Shown piece after piece: positions 40,390-52,560 of a stretch of DNA of 64,000 nt. The notes below the pieces were generated by a model. It had not been told where the DNA came from and made no database searches. It saw only the letters and a program-made list of their open reading frames with translations. Within the stretch, counting starts at the first letter, position 1. Every line of letters begins with the position of its first letter. The stretch lies in assembly GCA_036874045.1 (NCBI GenBank), contig CM072345.1, positions 7,899,501 through 7,963,500 of the forward strand, in the 5' to 3' direction. This DNA comes from Cymodocea nodosa. Its lineage: Eukaryota; Streptophyta; Magnoliopsida; Alismatales; Cymodoceaceae. Both the position numbers and the translations under genes were made by a program.

Positions 40390-41881
40390 AGATAATGGCA
40401 ATGCAAGAAGAATTGTAATAATTTGTCAAAAATAATGTTTGGAAATTAGTATCATTACCTCTAGATCATTAGGTTATAAGAACTAAATGGATATTTAGAA
40501 ATAAATATGATGAAACAGGCTATATTGTTAAAAATAAGGCTAAGCTAGTAGCTCAAGAATATAATCAAGAGAAATGTATAGATTATAATGAAACGTTTGC
40601 TCCTATTGCTATATTAGAAACTATTAGAATATTGTTAGTCTTTGCTTATTATATGAATTTCAATTTATATCAAATGGATATAAAAATGCATTTCTTAATA
40701 ATTATATTAATGAAGAAGTATATGTTAAACAATCGTTAGGGTTTGAAGATAAAAATTATCTTGATTATGTTTTTAGATTGAATAAGGCTCTCTATGGATT
40801 AAAGCAAGCCCTTAGATCTTGTTACGAAAGATTAAAAAATTTTCTTATTAAGAAAAATTTTAATATGAGTAAAGTAGACACTACTTTATTTATTAAAAAA
40901 TCTGAAAATGATATTTTAGTTATACAAATCTATGTTGATAATATCATATTCAAATCAACAAATGAAAACATGTGCAAAGCTTTTGCTAAAGATATGTTTA
41001 AAGAATTTGAAATGAGTATGATGGGAGAGTTAAATTATTTTCTTAGCTTTTATATTAAACAAACTATTAAAGGAATTTTTATAAATCAAGAAAAATATAC
41101 GAGAGAGTTGTTTAAAAAGTTTGATTTTACAGATACGAAAATTAAAATCACACCTATAAGTACATCTCTAAAGTTAAATGAAGATAATATAGGAAAACCA
41201 ATAGACCAAAAGAAATATAGGAGTATGATTGAGTCATCATTATACTTAACAACTAGTAAACCAGATATTATGTTTAGTATTTGTGCTTGTGCAAGATTTC
41301 AGGTATATCTTAAAATATCTCATTTAAATGCAGTTAAGAGAATATTTAGATATCTATAGGAAACTCCTAATTATGATTTATTCTACTTTAAAGATAGTTC
41401 TATAGATCTTATAAGATATAGTGATGTTGATTATGTAGATAGTAAATCAGATAGAAAGAGCACGAGTGGAATATATCAACTATTAGAAAATTCTTTAGTT
41501 TTTTGATACAGTAAGAAACAAAATTGTGTAGTTCTATCTACTACTGAAGCTGAATATGTGGTAACTTCATTATGTTGTGCTCAAGTATTATAGATTAGAC
41601 AAACCTTAAAAGATTTTGGAATACATTCAGAACAAACTAAAATTCTGTGTGATAGTAGTTCTGCTATCAGTCTTTCTAAAAATCCTGTATTGCACTTTAG
41701 GTCAAAACATATTGAAGTGAGACATCATTTCTTAAGGGATAATGTTCTTAAAGGAAAGATTAAATTAAATTTTATCCCTACAATTGAACAATTACCAAAC
41801 CTATTTACTAAGTCGTTAGATAAAAATTATTTTTCTAACCTTAAAAGAAACTTAAGTGTATGTAAACTGTTTGATGTTTAA
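40390..41881 (+). pseudogene. Copia C reverse transcriptase and RNase H
   Basis: RT blocks in order: KAKLVAQEYNQEKCIDYNET (near 40530), NLYQMDIK, NKALYGLKQALRSCYERLKN (40780), KVDTTLFIKKSENDILVIQI, then YVDN at 40931-40942 where Copia enzymes have YVDD. MSMMGELNYFLSFYIKQT follows. A premature stop lies at 41357. RNase H pieces SKSDRKSTSGIYQLL, VVLSTTEAEYVV and RSKHIEVRHHFLRDNV run to the final stop at 41879. Loss of a catalytic Asp plus the stops show an inactive polyprotein. Confidence 0.9.
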
Positions 41882-43419
41882 AATATTGTCTAGTACATCT
41901 TCATTTTTAATGTTTTAATGTTTTAACTTATTTTTGATGTTATTGATATTGTAAATGTTAATTATTTTCATGATTTTATATAATTTGATAATTATATAGT
42001 ATCATTTAAAATATTAACATTAAATGTCCTGAAAATCTAAATTAAGAAAAGAAACTTAAGGTCAGATAAATATTTCAAATTTTAATCTGATTGTTAGATG
42101 CATTAAGTTTGATTGAAGAAGTTGAAAATTGAAATTCTTCATATGTTAAGTCATAAATATGTATCTTATTTTCTATTATTCAGAATTGATATCTAACAAT
42201 AGTATTATTTTACTTTTGTCTATGCTTTATGTTTTGAAAATTTTTGGACAAAGTCCAAATGATGTGTTCATTAAGAGAAAATTAGTCTCACAGGTCTATT
42301 ATACTTGAGCTATTAGGTACGAAGGAATATCTTGAATCTAACAACTTACGGTCTTGTTTGACCAGGGATTGTTAATTGAAAACTTAATACAATAGTATAA
42401 TAGAAAGTCTGGTTGTTAAAGGACTAAATATATGTATTAAAAAAAAAGGAAAAATGTTGGTGCAATAGTTCAAATGATTAACTTATTACTAATAGATGCA
42501 CTAACATATATCAATATCTGATTATGCTTCATGAAGATACATTGTTTATACTTGTATATGAGATTGAAAGTTCAAAATTACTTGGTTATGCTTAAGAAAT
42601 CTATATATTAGAAAATATTTGGTTTATTATCTAAAACTTTAAGTTTTCTAGTATGAAATGAAGATTAGAAGCACATGAAATATTAAACAAAAATTACATG
42701 TTATATTATATTTCCTTATTTTAGTATTTTTGCATTTTTTGCTTAAGTATTTACTTTTCGATTACTACTTTAATTTTGATGCACAAGTGTAGGGGGAGAG
42801 AAATTGAGAAAAATTAATAAAAACTAAAAAATTGAGAAAAACTTAGAAAATAAGTTAGATTATCTACATATTTTATCTGACTTAGATGTTTAGGTAGAAT
42901 ATTCTAGATTATTTAATCAAACCTAGATAGTCAGTTAAAGTTACGAGACCTCGTAAACTTAAGTGATTAAGTCTATGAACCTCATACTATTACTAAGGTA
43001 AGCTTATGGAACCTCATCAAGTTAAGATATTAAGTTTACGAAGAAATATTTGTTTGAGTAAAAATGAAAATGTGTATATATACTAAGTTAGTTCGTAAAC
43101 TTAGGGGCATAAGGTAACGAAGGGGTTCGTAAACTTATCATTTTAAAAGAAAAATTGTAGTTGAAAAACAAAAGTCTTCTCTATGTACTTTAAAAACTAT
43201 TGTAATGTTTTCTTTTTGAAATGACAAAAAGGGGGAGAAAGTATTATAATTTCAAATATATATGATTAAATGATTAACTAACTGCTATGTTATGAATGCT
43301 TTGAATTTTATTTAAGGAAGAAAAATGAGTGTGCCAAATGATTGTTATGAAATGTTAAATTATTATTAAATGTTTGAATTATTTGAAAAAGTTTTGTCAT
43401 CATAAAAAAAGGAAGAGAT
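41882..43419 (+). other. Noncoding 3' interior of Copia C with polypurine tract
   Basis: 1.5 kb between pol and the 3' LTR. Purine tracts like AGGGGGAGAGAAA (42791) and AAAAAGGGGGAGAAAG (43228) precede the likely priming tract AAAAAAAGGAAGAGA (43404-43418). A segment at about 42280-42430 is similar to 47196-47345 in the gypsy-type 3' fragment. Confidence 0.75.
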
Positions 43420-44811
43420 TATTCAGGATAATGTTTTTATCTATTAATATATTTATATTTTGATGAGTGACAAAATGATTTTTACTTAAGTTATATAAAA
43501 TAATGAACTTCAAAAATAGTATCAAGTCCATAAGTTTATGGACTGTCATAAAAGTTATATAGTTAACTTTACGTACAATAGTAAATTTATCTGATTCATA
43601 ACATTGGTTTAAAACTCTAGAATTTCTCTAAGTATATAATTTTACAAAGACTCGTAAAGTTATAAGAATAAATTTATGGATATTTGTAAAGTTATGAAGT
43701 TATATATATAAGTTATAAATCTTAAGCTTGTAAAGTTATGTGTTTAACATTATAGATCTTCGTAAACTTATAATATATAGAATTCGTAAAGTTATAAGGA
43801 TAACTTGACGGACTTCTATAAGGTTATATCTTAAGGGGTTCATAAAGTTATAAGTTTAGTATACGTAGTTTATAAAAGATAAAGATTTATACTTTACACA
43901 TGTCAGCTTGTAAAAGTCCGTAAAGTTAAGGGGATAAGATGTTTGTAATATTCTGCTATGCATAAACTCGTAAAGTTATGGGCTTATAAAAGGTCGTAAT
44001 GTTAGCACTTTGATAAATTTATTTAATTGTTATATTTTTTATATTTAATCAAAGTTTTTTACAAGATTATTTATTTTGTAAATGACACGTGATACACACG
44101 TATTCACACATGTTCCACCATATTCCTAAAGACTTGGTCAAATATTTACAAATGGCAATCAAAGATCGATTTAACAAAGTTAAAATTAAAGATCGTGGTT
44201 CGAAAGAGTCTTAAACTGAATGGGTCCGTTGAGTAAAGCTTAACTCAACGAAGTAAGTCTGTTGAGTTATAGTTAAGTCCACAAGGTAGGTCCGTTGAGT
44301 TACAGTTAAGTCCATAAAGTAAGTCTATTGAGTTATAGTTAAGTCTACGAAGTAAGTCCATTGAGTTTCACTTACTCCATGAACAAGTTATTTCTCTACG
44401 ATCACATAGTGAGCAGTTGTAGGAAATTTGAAAGAGAAAGAATGTGTATGCAAGATCGTGTGTAATTAGTTAGATTTTCTCAAGTAATATAAATTGAGTA
44501 AAATCAAAATTTTAAAGTGAGTTCCCTTTCGGTAATAACTCTAGAGAGAAAATTCTTAGAAGACTTGAAGATACTTGGAGAACGAGAGCTAAAAGTCATC
44601 TAAAAGAACTTCACAGCAATAAAGTTATTACCTAAAGATTTAAGTGTTGTCATATCTACAAGAGGAAAGTTTTTATTATGTTTATGCTTTCATGATTAAT
44701 TCCTCTTTGTATTACATCATTAATTGAAAAATAGAACCTATGCACAAAGGGTGTTGTAGAAGAAACTCTGAAATGTGTTCTTTCAGAAGAGTTTTGTATT
44801 ACTTTACAGGA
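43420..44811 (+). repeat. 3' LTR of Copia C, truncated
   Basis: Homologous to 35097-36480. TGTT has become TATT at its start. The match stops after TTTTGTATTACTTTACAG at about 44811. Hairpins such as CGTAAAGTTA / TAACTTGACG (43785-43810) and CGTTGAGTAA / TTAACTCAACG (44227-44250) are better preserved than in the 5' LTR. Confidence 0.88.
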
Positions 44812-44998
44812 GTTCGTAAAGTTGTGCAACTATTTGTATGTATATATGTTTTATTTTAAGTTAATAGTATCGTAGAGTTAATTTTTAACTCAACGAACTT
44901 AGTCCGTTGAGTTATGTTTTAACTCCACGAGGGTGTGTAGTAGTTATGTTAATTTTTGTCTCTGCTAAATTTTTGTTTTTATTTTACATAATCGACAA
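44812..44998 (+). other. Junction segment between the truncated Copia C LTR and the F-box pseudogene
   Basis: AT-rich, with two more AACTCAACG / CGTTGAGTTA pairs near 44890-44935. One stretch, AACTTAGTCCGTTGAGTTA, is identical to a stretch near 49502-49520 in the gypsy-type LTR. It may be a remnant of a related LTR. Confidence 0.5.
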
Positions 44999-46136
44999 AT
45001 GGAATTAATGCAATTATCGTTAGATGCACAAAGGGAAATACTAAGTAACTTGTCAACTAAAGATCTGTGCAGGCTGTGTTGTGTATCAAAGGAAATTAAA
45101 GACTATTGAAAAAAAATATTTTCAGAGACTACAAGCTGCAAAAATGACTAAGATTAGAGATAGATTCATATGGAGGTCATTTAATCGTAGTTCAAATACC
45201 TATGAATATCTGGCTATGGAAGAAACTACTGGAATTCCACCCAATGCATTAGAAGGAATGAGTCATATTATGGGGATAGATGAAGGATTAATCATATACA
45301 AGACGAGACCAAGGTATGCAAGTTTATCATTACCTGATATTTTGATAAGAAATCCTATAATAGGAGAAGAATGGAATATAGGAAGACCTAATATATTTGA
45401 AGCACCAACTGAAAATTGTGGGTCAGCTTTAATATTTTCTGATAAAAATTCTGCAATTCCTGAAAAATTATATTATTAGAGACCTACAGGAAATTGGGGT
45501 GAAGATTTACGCTTAAGTGTGTATAATTTTTTGAACAGATCTTAGAATGAAAACATTATAATATATCTAGGACAGAAATCATTAATTAACCAAACACATG
45601 TCATACTTGATGGTTATATCTATTTAGTCACGGAGATATCATTAGCATATAGATCTGATTTATACATAGTGAGCATAGACAGTTATGATGATTATATAGA
45701 AATTTTACCTGTACTGAGTGAAATAGCTAAACCACCATCTGCAGAATTTAATGAAATTCAAATAGAAATGCGGTATAATGAAGAAGATGATCCTACTTTA
45801 TGTCTGATAAGATGGTGGGATGAACTGATGAAATTTCAAATATGGATTATGGAAGACATGAATGAATGGAAGTGGGAAGAGGAGTATATTGAAATAGATG
45901 TAGAAATAAAAACTACTACATTACCCTAGAACTAAAAAGGATCCCTTTCTGCATTACATATCATTAATGGTAATACACTCGTATTTGGAATTTATAATAT
46001 ATTACATGTTTACAAATTAAAAAGGAACAAGAACTGCATTAAAACAGAATTAATAGCAAGAAGAACTATGCCAAAAAAGTTTGCTTGGACTGATACATTT
46101 ATTCCATTTGTTTCTACTTTTCAATCATGTTCTTAA
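44999..46136 (+). pseudogene. F-box protein pseudogene
   Basis: ATG at 44999 begins MELMQLSLDAQREILSNLST, then KDLCRLCCVSKEIKDY, a clear F-box motif (L-x-x-EIL-x-x-L-x-x-KDL-x-R-x-x-CVSK). The frame then shifts by one near the A8 run at 45110-45117. It stays in one frame to TAA 46134-46136: RFIWRSFNRSSNTYEYLAME, NPIIGEEWNIGRP, RPTGNWGEDLRLSVYNF, THVILDGYIYLVTEI and a terminal FAWTDTFIPFVSTFQSC. Alternating hydrophobic strands suggest an F-box-associated beta domain. Besides the frameshift there are in-frame stops at 45477, 45543, 45927 and 45933. F-box proteins are substrate receptors of SCF ubiquitin ligases; length (about 379 codons) is typical. No intron is seen. It sits between two retroelement fragments, which suggests capture or retroposition, but insertion of the elements around an old gene is also possible. 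Confidence 0.8.
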
Positions 46137-46139
46137 GCT

Positions 46140-47871
46140 GTGATTTTGTGTGTTTAACGTGTGTATTTATTTTATTTTTTTTTTAAAAGGGAATTTTGAA
46201 GTTTTTCATGTTCATTTTATAAAAAACAAACAAACAAAATATCAATCCAGTTTGTTGGTATCTGTTTTGGGAAACCAACTAGCTTGCTTGTGAGCCACCA
46301 AAGGCATAGAAGCCTAGGTTCCACACAAGACACTGATTTATTAATATCTGTTAAATGTTATTTTGTTTTATATTCTGTATTTATCTGGGAATGAAAAGTT
46401 TTTCAGAATCAAAAATCAGAATATGCAGAAAGAGATACAAATGGAACAAGGTATGTAACCAATTACTTATCCTGAATTTTAAATCAAACAAAACTTTATT
46501 CATGCCTGCTACAATTATTGTACTTATTGTCAAATCTTTTACATTGAGGACAATGCAAAATGTAGGTATGGGGGGAGGTAATTAAAGTAACAGCCATGTA
46601 AGTTTGTTAATTAAAGGAATTAAAATGGTACTGCAAAGTTTTGAGGAAATTGAAAATTTTTATAAACTTGCTGTAACTATCTGATAATTGAGACTGTAAA
46701 ATTTTTATAAACTGCTTGAATGTTATATTTAGAAGGCTATAGAAGATGCTATAGAATTTATTATTTATGTAAATCTAGATATAGTATCTTATGATTTTTC
46801 TAAATTTCATGAGTTTAACAGTTTCACGATTTTAAAATGAAATCAGAATATTTAATGCTTAATCAGAAAATTATCTAAAGTCCTGAATGAGCTAAGATGT
46901 GAATTCTAGATTAAATGAAACACATATAATGAAAAATACATTTACTTTGACTGATTGAACTTGTAGAATGATTTATGTGTAGATCTTATTAAACTACAGA
47001 TAAAGTATGAGCTTATTGTTATGGATTCATATTTTTAGTAAATGATAGAAACAGAATTATATGAGATTGGTGTTTTACTGCATCTGTATTAATAAAATAC
47101 GTGCATATACAGTATGTGATTAATGCTTTGTTTTGTGTATGCATTTATTTTTAGAAAAAAAAAACTTTGAGAGTTTATTGACTTGCTTGATCACGAGCCT
47201 TTTGTACTTGAGCAGATAGGTATGTAAGGATTGTTGACCTGAAAAGGACTCTGAAAATCTGGCAACCTAAGATCCTGATCAGATCTGGGATTGTTGATTG
47301 AAAGCTCGTTACATAGGTACATTAGAAAGCTCTTGTATGATTCAAGCTTGTCAAATTAACTTTTAAAGTACAAAAAAATATATATATATATACTGTTCTA
47401 AAAAGATACAAGTGTTTTGTGAAATACAGATATCTTATGAATCAAGTATATTTTCTGTTATCTAGAATTGCTGAAATATGAATTTGGAATTGACTTTTGA
47501 AGTTGTTTAATGGAAATACAATTCTTTATTCTACTTGTCTTAATCAGATTAAATTGGATTGTACTTTGATTCGTATGTTGTTGAAATTTCTTATAGAAAA
47601 ACTTATTGGAAAATTCAGGATTACAGATGATGAAAAGAAAAACAAACGATAATATAATTAACACCTATATGAAAATGATATACTTTGTATGTAATTTACA
47701 TATATTCTAAATATCTTTGCAGGTTGATTACTGAAACATACAGAATATATGTTTATGCTAAACAGAAAAAAAAAAACAAAAGGGGAAGAATTAATTCTAG
47801 CACTTTTTGAAAGACCAATTAATTAGATCTTAGTTTGCTAAGGGACTAGCAAAATTTAGGTATGGGGGAAG
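46140..47871 (+). mobile_element. Gypsy-type 3' internal region, noncoding
   Basis: Near 46540-46580 the sequence reads ATTGAGGACAATGCAAAATG followed by GTATGGGGGGAGG, a signature often seen after pol in plant Ty3/gypsy (Athila/Tat-like) elements. A second tract GGTATGGGGGAAG at 47859-47871 directly precedes the LTR and would prime plus-strand synthesis. No pol or envelope-like frame remains. Superfamily assignment rests on these motifs only. Confidence 0.55.
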
Positions 47872-49731
47872 TGTTTAGAATGAAAAAGTGCATATTATTA
47901 ACAATTAAATAATGGTTAATTGCATAATATTTAGCTTATCATATAAGAATTAAGCTATTATGTTATAATTACACTGTTATATGCTTTAATTGAAGAATCT
48001 GCTTAATTTTGGAGAATTAATGTTAATTTAGTACATTTATGAACTGTCGGTAAGTTGCAGGCTGTGAAATTCTTAAGTATCCGAATTTTCTGATATTTCG
48101 GATAGTTATGTTTAAATTGCCGAACATTTATGTTTAAAGAGAATATTTTATTATTTCTAGATATACACGTGTCGAAACCAGAATGAATGTCTTAAGTGAA
48201 TTTTCGGTGAGTTAGCTGTAACTATCCGAAAATGCATCTGAGCATCGGATAGTTAGACCTGTAACTCTCCGAAATATTATTTTATGTTTAAACTACTGCT
48301 GACACGTGTCGAGATCTGGTAGATTTACTTAAGTTATAACTCGTTAAGTTAGCATAACTACACGCGTTGAGTTACATGAATATACACTAAGGTAACGCGT
48401 TAGGTTAGCAGCTTATTTCTTTATTGCATGTATTTTATAGTTATTTTCTAAAATGCCACTGTAGCGGTTGTAGGAACAGACAGTTGGAAGGAAAAACCAC
48501 GTTTGCATGTATCACGCAGGAATTCAATCGCGCATGGAGAAGGAAGCATCGTCATTGATCTGAAGGAAGGAAATCCAACCGATCATTCAAGTAGAAGCAG
48601 TTACTATTGAAGAAATATAAAAGAAAAGAAAAAAAAAAAGGTGTGATCGATGGATGGCCAGTGTATACAGAGGAGGAGCACCGAGCTTTCTGCAAAAAGT
48701 ATTGGCGATTCTCCGAAGTATCACACCAACCATCGTATCACCACCATAATCATCAATCATCGGAGGTCTGTGAGGATACTTGCCTGATGTCGGGTCGATT
48801 TCGAGCCAAACACAGTGCCTGACAACCACTGTGAGGAGTGATCGCGTCGCGGTAAGGGAAGACATTTTCACCAAGCGCCGACTCATATTCCAGGAGATCG
48901 TAAAGCTTTTAGCCTTGGCTTCGGGTTGATGCATGTATGCTGAAGAGGAGATCATCTTGCAATTCTGGACTCGCGATTCTATAGGGAGAGGAGACATAAT
49001 TGTAAGTGGTTTAATTTTCAGTAGTGTAATCGCGTTGCAAGTAGTGTCGGAAGTATTTACTGTCAAGTGAGATTACTTTACATTTCACCTTTCGCCCATT
49101 TCCATGTTCACATCAAAACAAAAATATCAAAAACAATTTATCTTTGTTTGTATGTTGTATTTGAGTGTTGTATTGTTTGTGTTGTATCGTGATTAATGTT
49201 ATCTGTATCAGTTTTATGATTGTTTTATGTTAGTTTTAATTTTACAGTTTACTGAAATTGGTTCATACAAAAAACTTAAAGATTTTAATGGTGACTGTTT
49301 GAATCATCTGAATGTTAGTATTGCTTAATGATAAATCCAATGTTAACTAGCATTAAAAAGCTTAATTGATGTTATTTACAATCTGTAGAATCGCCCAATG
49401 GTTGGCCAAATTCCTCTGTAAATAGCAGTATTATAAAGAAGAGACAGGCTCGTGGAGTTAAGTCCAAGAGGATAGTCTGTTGAGTTAGCCATAACTCAAT
49501 GAACTTAGTCCGTTGAGTTAACTGTAACTCAACGGAGTGTTTATTGAATATAAATTTGAATTGTTCACAATCAAACATTTCTTAAATTCGTCAGCAATTC
49601 CTTGTAGGATCGACCTGTACTTGCACACTGATACAATAGACACTGTGCATTTGTAGTTAAAATACAAATTGGAATTAATATCTAAATTGTATTAAATGTT
49701 GTTTGTTTACTTTTAAAAGAAAGAATAGGCA
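47872..49731 (+). repeat. Gypsy-type LTR (same family as the solo LTR at 15797-24642)
   Basis: 1,860 bp, TGTTTAGAATG...AATAGGCA, with a polypurine tract directly before it, so it is a 3' LTR. The 5' partner is not in the window. The 3' part has GATCGACCTGTACTTGCACA, a usual feature of plant gypsy LTR ends. It carries both hairpin types: 48201-48232 (TTTTCGGTGAGTTA / TAACTATCCGAAAA) and 49510-49535 (CCGTTGAGTTA / TAACTCAACGG, perfect). ACGTG motifs lie at about 48166 and 48302. A 159-codon antisense open frame (48587-49066) is not treated as a gene. Confidence 0.82.
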
Positions 49732-52185
49732 TAAAAATAAATTAACTAAGTAAAAAAATAGAAGTAACAAATCCAAGTTTTTCTAGTGTAGTGCTGGGAA
49801 AACCCAAACACATAAGTACCTTAAAATATGAGTACACATTTAGAATATATCAAATTCAACTTAGTGTTACTACAATTACATAATTTAGTTGTAATATAAC
49901 ATTCAACACTTTATTATTAAAGTATTTACTACTTGTCAAAATCAAATGATTAAATCATTCCGTAGTTACTTCATACTGTTCATTTTATAAATCTTCTTGT
50001 AATTATAAGTTTAATGTGGTTGTGTTAGATTTAATAATCTTTTTATATAATTTTTTATTTCTTTACTATAAATATGACTTGTATTATTTAAAAGCAAACT
50101 TGACATACTTGTTATCCTTGCTAAGAGATTCTACAAAGAAAGTAGATGTTTTCGCCACCTTCTAGTATCTTCCTCTAATTAGTCAATTAACATCAACACA
50201 TTATTAATTAAATTGGGAAACATTTCATTGAAATCTATCTTCACCTACAAAATAATAAGAAAATTAACAATTTATCATAATATATTCTACCAAAAGGAAC
50301 AAATTCATATCACACAAATATGCCAAATAATGCAACAATTAGCATATAAACATATAACATAAATTCATTTTACATTCAAGTAACAAACAAATAATAGAAA
50401 ATCATTTTACATTCTCTTGAACATAACATAATACTATCCTTACACAAAATCATAACACCATAACATTTAAATGGCACAAACGTAACATTAGAAAATTTAA
50501 ATATTCAATTCACACAAGTATTCTATCTGAAGTGAAACTTTGACTATCTATGTCATTTCTTTTAGTAGACGAAGTACCTCTTTTGTGCTTTCAATCGAAG
50601 GTATAAAAAAAATGGTAAAGTTCTCTTAGAGAGAAAAGAGGAAAAATGAAGTCGTCATCTAGTTTAATTTAAGAGAAGACTAGGAGAAACGTATATGTAA
50701 TTCATGAATACATGTAAAGTGAGTGAGCTTGTGTATAGTCTGCTAATTAGAGAGTTTAGATAAGAGTTCTAAATATGCATAGGGAAAGTGTAAAGAACTC
50801 TTACGCATCCAATTTCTTAGCTTCTTATATGTCTTTATGGTATGTGATTAAGTTTTAAATTTATAATCATAAGTCTACGACGTCCAATAAAATACGTTAT
50901 CAGGTCAAATGAATAAGGAATTACAATGAAATTTCACAACCAATTAGGTTGATTTAAATTAATAGTTATGCTCTAGGTTAATATGTTATTAAATAAATGA
51001 AGATTTTATGTTAAAAATTAATAAGAATTATTAGCCTACTCGAGTTAACAACAAAAACCAACGAAGAGAGACAATGCACAACTAGGACGCAAATCACATT
51101 ATTTCTACCGGTAAAACTCTAGAACAAAATATAAACGTAATAGTAACACTACAAAGACAGATGATGATTGCAAAGGTGTTTCTATTATAAATGATTTGGT
51201 AAAAGCTTACAATAATTGATAATAAAACTATAGTCTACTGACAACAATCATATAATAGAAATGGAGAATGAAAGTCAGGTACAACCGTTCCACTCGAATA
51301 TCACAGACCTCAATCACACAGTGGTGATGCCGAGAGGAGAGCCCTTCGAATAATCTTCAGCAGGTAGCTCATGTTTAGCAGGAGACGAAGATGCACTCGG
51401 CTACAGTCGTCGCACAACCTTTCAAGGCCTTTTCCTACGCTCAAGTGTTGTCTGTCTACCAAATTGCACTTCAATCTTTTTATCCAACTGCATTCTCCCT
51501 GTTGATGATTAATTTCTAGCCACTTTGACACACGAGGAGCGACTGAAATCCACTCTACTACGCTCATGAGAATAGAGGTGATGTGGTGGTGTTGCTGTAG
51601 GGTTGTGGAAAGATGCGAGAATGCCGGAGAGATCCTTCATTTGCCTCAAGAGTTCTTTTTTATCCTCCTTCCTTTGGTCATCCATCAGCCTTGATCTTTC
51701 GACGAGATTGCTTGTTGCTGATTTGGTAGGAAATTGAACTTGCCAGCTACAAAAGGAAGAAGCGGATATAAGGGTGTGATTGGTGTGCATGATTGATTAT
51801 AAATATTTTATTTTCATGCAATTATATTCAACGAACATGCAGCCTTGAAATATTTTTCCTTTTTTTCTTTTTCTTTTTCTTCCAAACATTGACCCATGTG
51901 CCTTCGAAAGTGTATCCCTAAAATTTCACTTAACAATCACATTAATAATAGCACATATATGTTTATCAAATACACAAATGGGGTCATTTGAACAATAATA
52001 ACCCACCTGAAATGAACATGTATGTTGGAAGATCATAAATCAACATCAAGCATTTATATACATTCCAAAATAAAATTCTGATTTCTAGATTAATTATTCA
52101 CTCCTCAAGTATCATGGAGTTTGCCCAAACTAAACGAACTTAAGTTTAGACTTGACTTTTTAGATTACTATTGTTCACTTGCAAA
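49732..52185. other. AT-rich spacer with a moderately GC-rich block
   Basis: No gene recognised. The block 51290-51780 is richer in CpG and has two overlapping reverse-strand frames (51310-51567 and 51509-51790). One includes RLMDDQRKEDKKELLRQMKD, a possible helix, but no known family is evident. It may be an exon or an LTR core of another element. Confidence 0.35.
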
Positions 52186-52189
52186 ATAA

Positions 52190-52560
52190 AATATGGTAAA
52201 CACAACAAACTAACCTTATTGTATTTACACAAATACTATGAAGTCATGTATAAATGAAAATGATAAACACAACAAACTAATTTTATTGTATTTACACAAA
52301 TAATACGAGTATTATATAAATAGAAATGGTAAACACGATAGACTAACTCACTCTGTGTAGTTTACCCAGATCATACCAACCATATAAATTATAATGTTGA
52401 TAAATACAATGAACTAATTTTATTGTGTTTACACAAATAATAGGAACCTAATAGATTATAAAAATCTCTAAACGTAATGAACTAACTTCGTCTAGTTTAT
52501 GTGAATATTACGAACCTTTGTAACATTTACATAAATAATACGAGCTTATCTGCTGAGTTC
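52190..52560. repeat. Array of diverged inverted-repeat units (TAAACACAACAAAC type)
   Basis: At least four units of about 70-80 bp, each pairing GGTAAACACAACAAACTAA with TTATTGTGTTTACACAAAT. The motif is related to the array at 56.7-57.5 kb. No coding capacity. It could be part of a decayed LTR. Confidence 0.75.

Larger units (their letters stand above)
35097..44811 (+). mobile_element. Copia element C: full-length layout, inactive, 3' LTR truncated
   Basis: The 5' LTR 35097-36824 (TGTTAGGG...CCTAACA) is followed by TGGTATCAGAGCC. Gag, protease, integrase, RT and RNase H follow in Copia order, then 1.5 kb of noncoding DNA, a polypurine tract (43404-43418) and a 3' LTR from 43420. The 3' LTR matches the 5' LTR up to about 44811 and then diverges; roughly 345 bp of the expected end are missing or replaced. 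The target duplication therefore cannot be checked. Many stops have arisen throughout. Confidence 0.92.

Noticed and set aside
48587-49066. 159-codon antisense frame in the gypsy-type LTR
   Set aside because: The homologous solo LTR near 16.5-16.7 and 23.9-24.1 kb does not keep it open, and no domain is seen.
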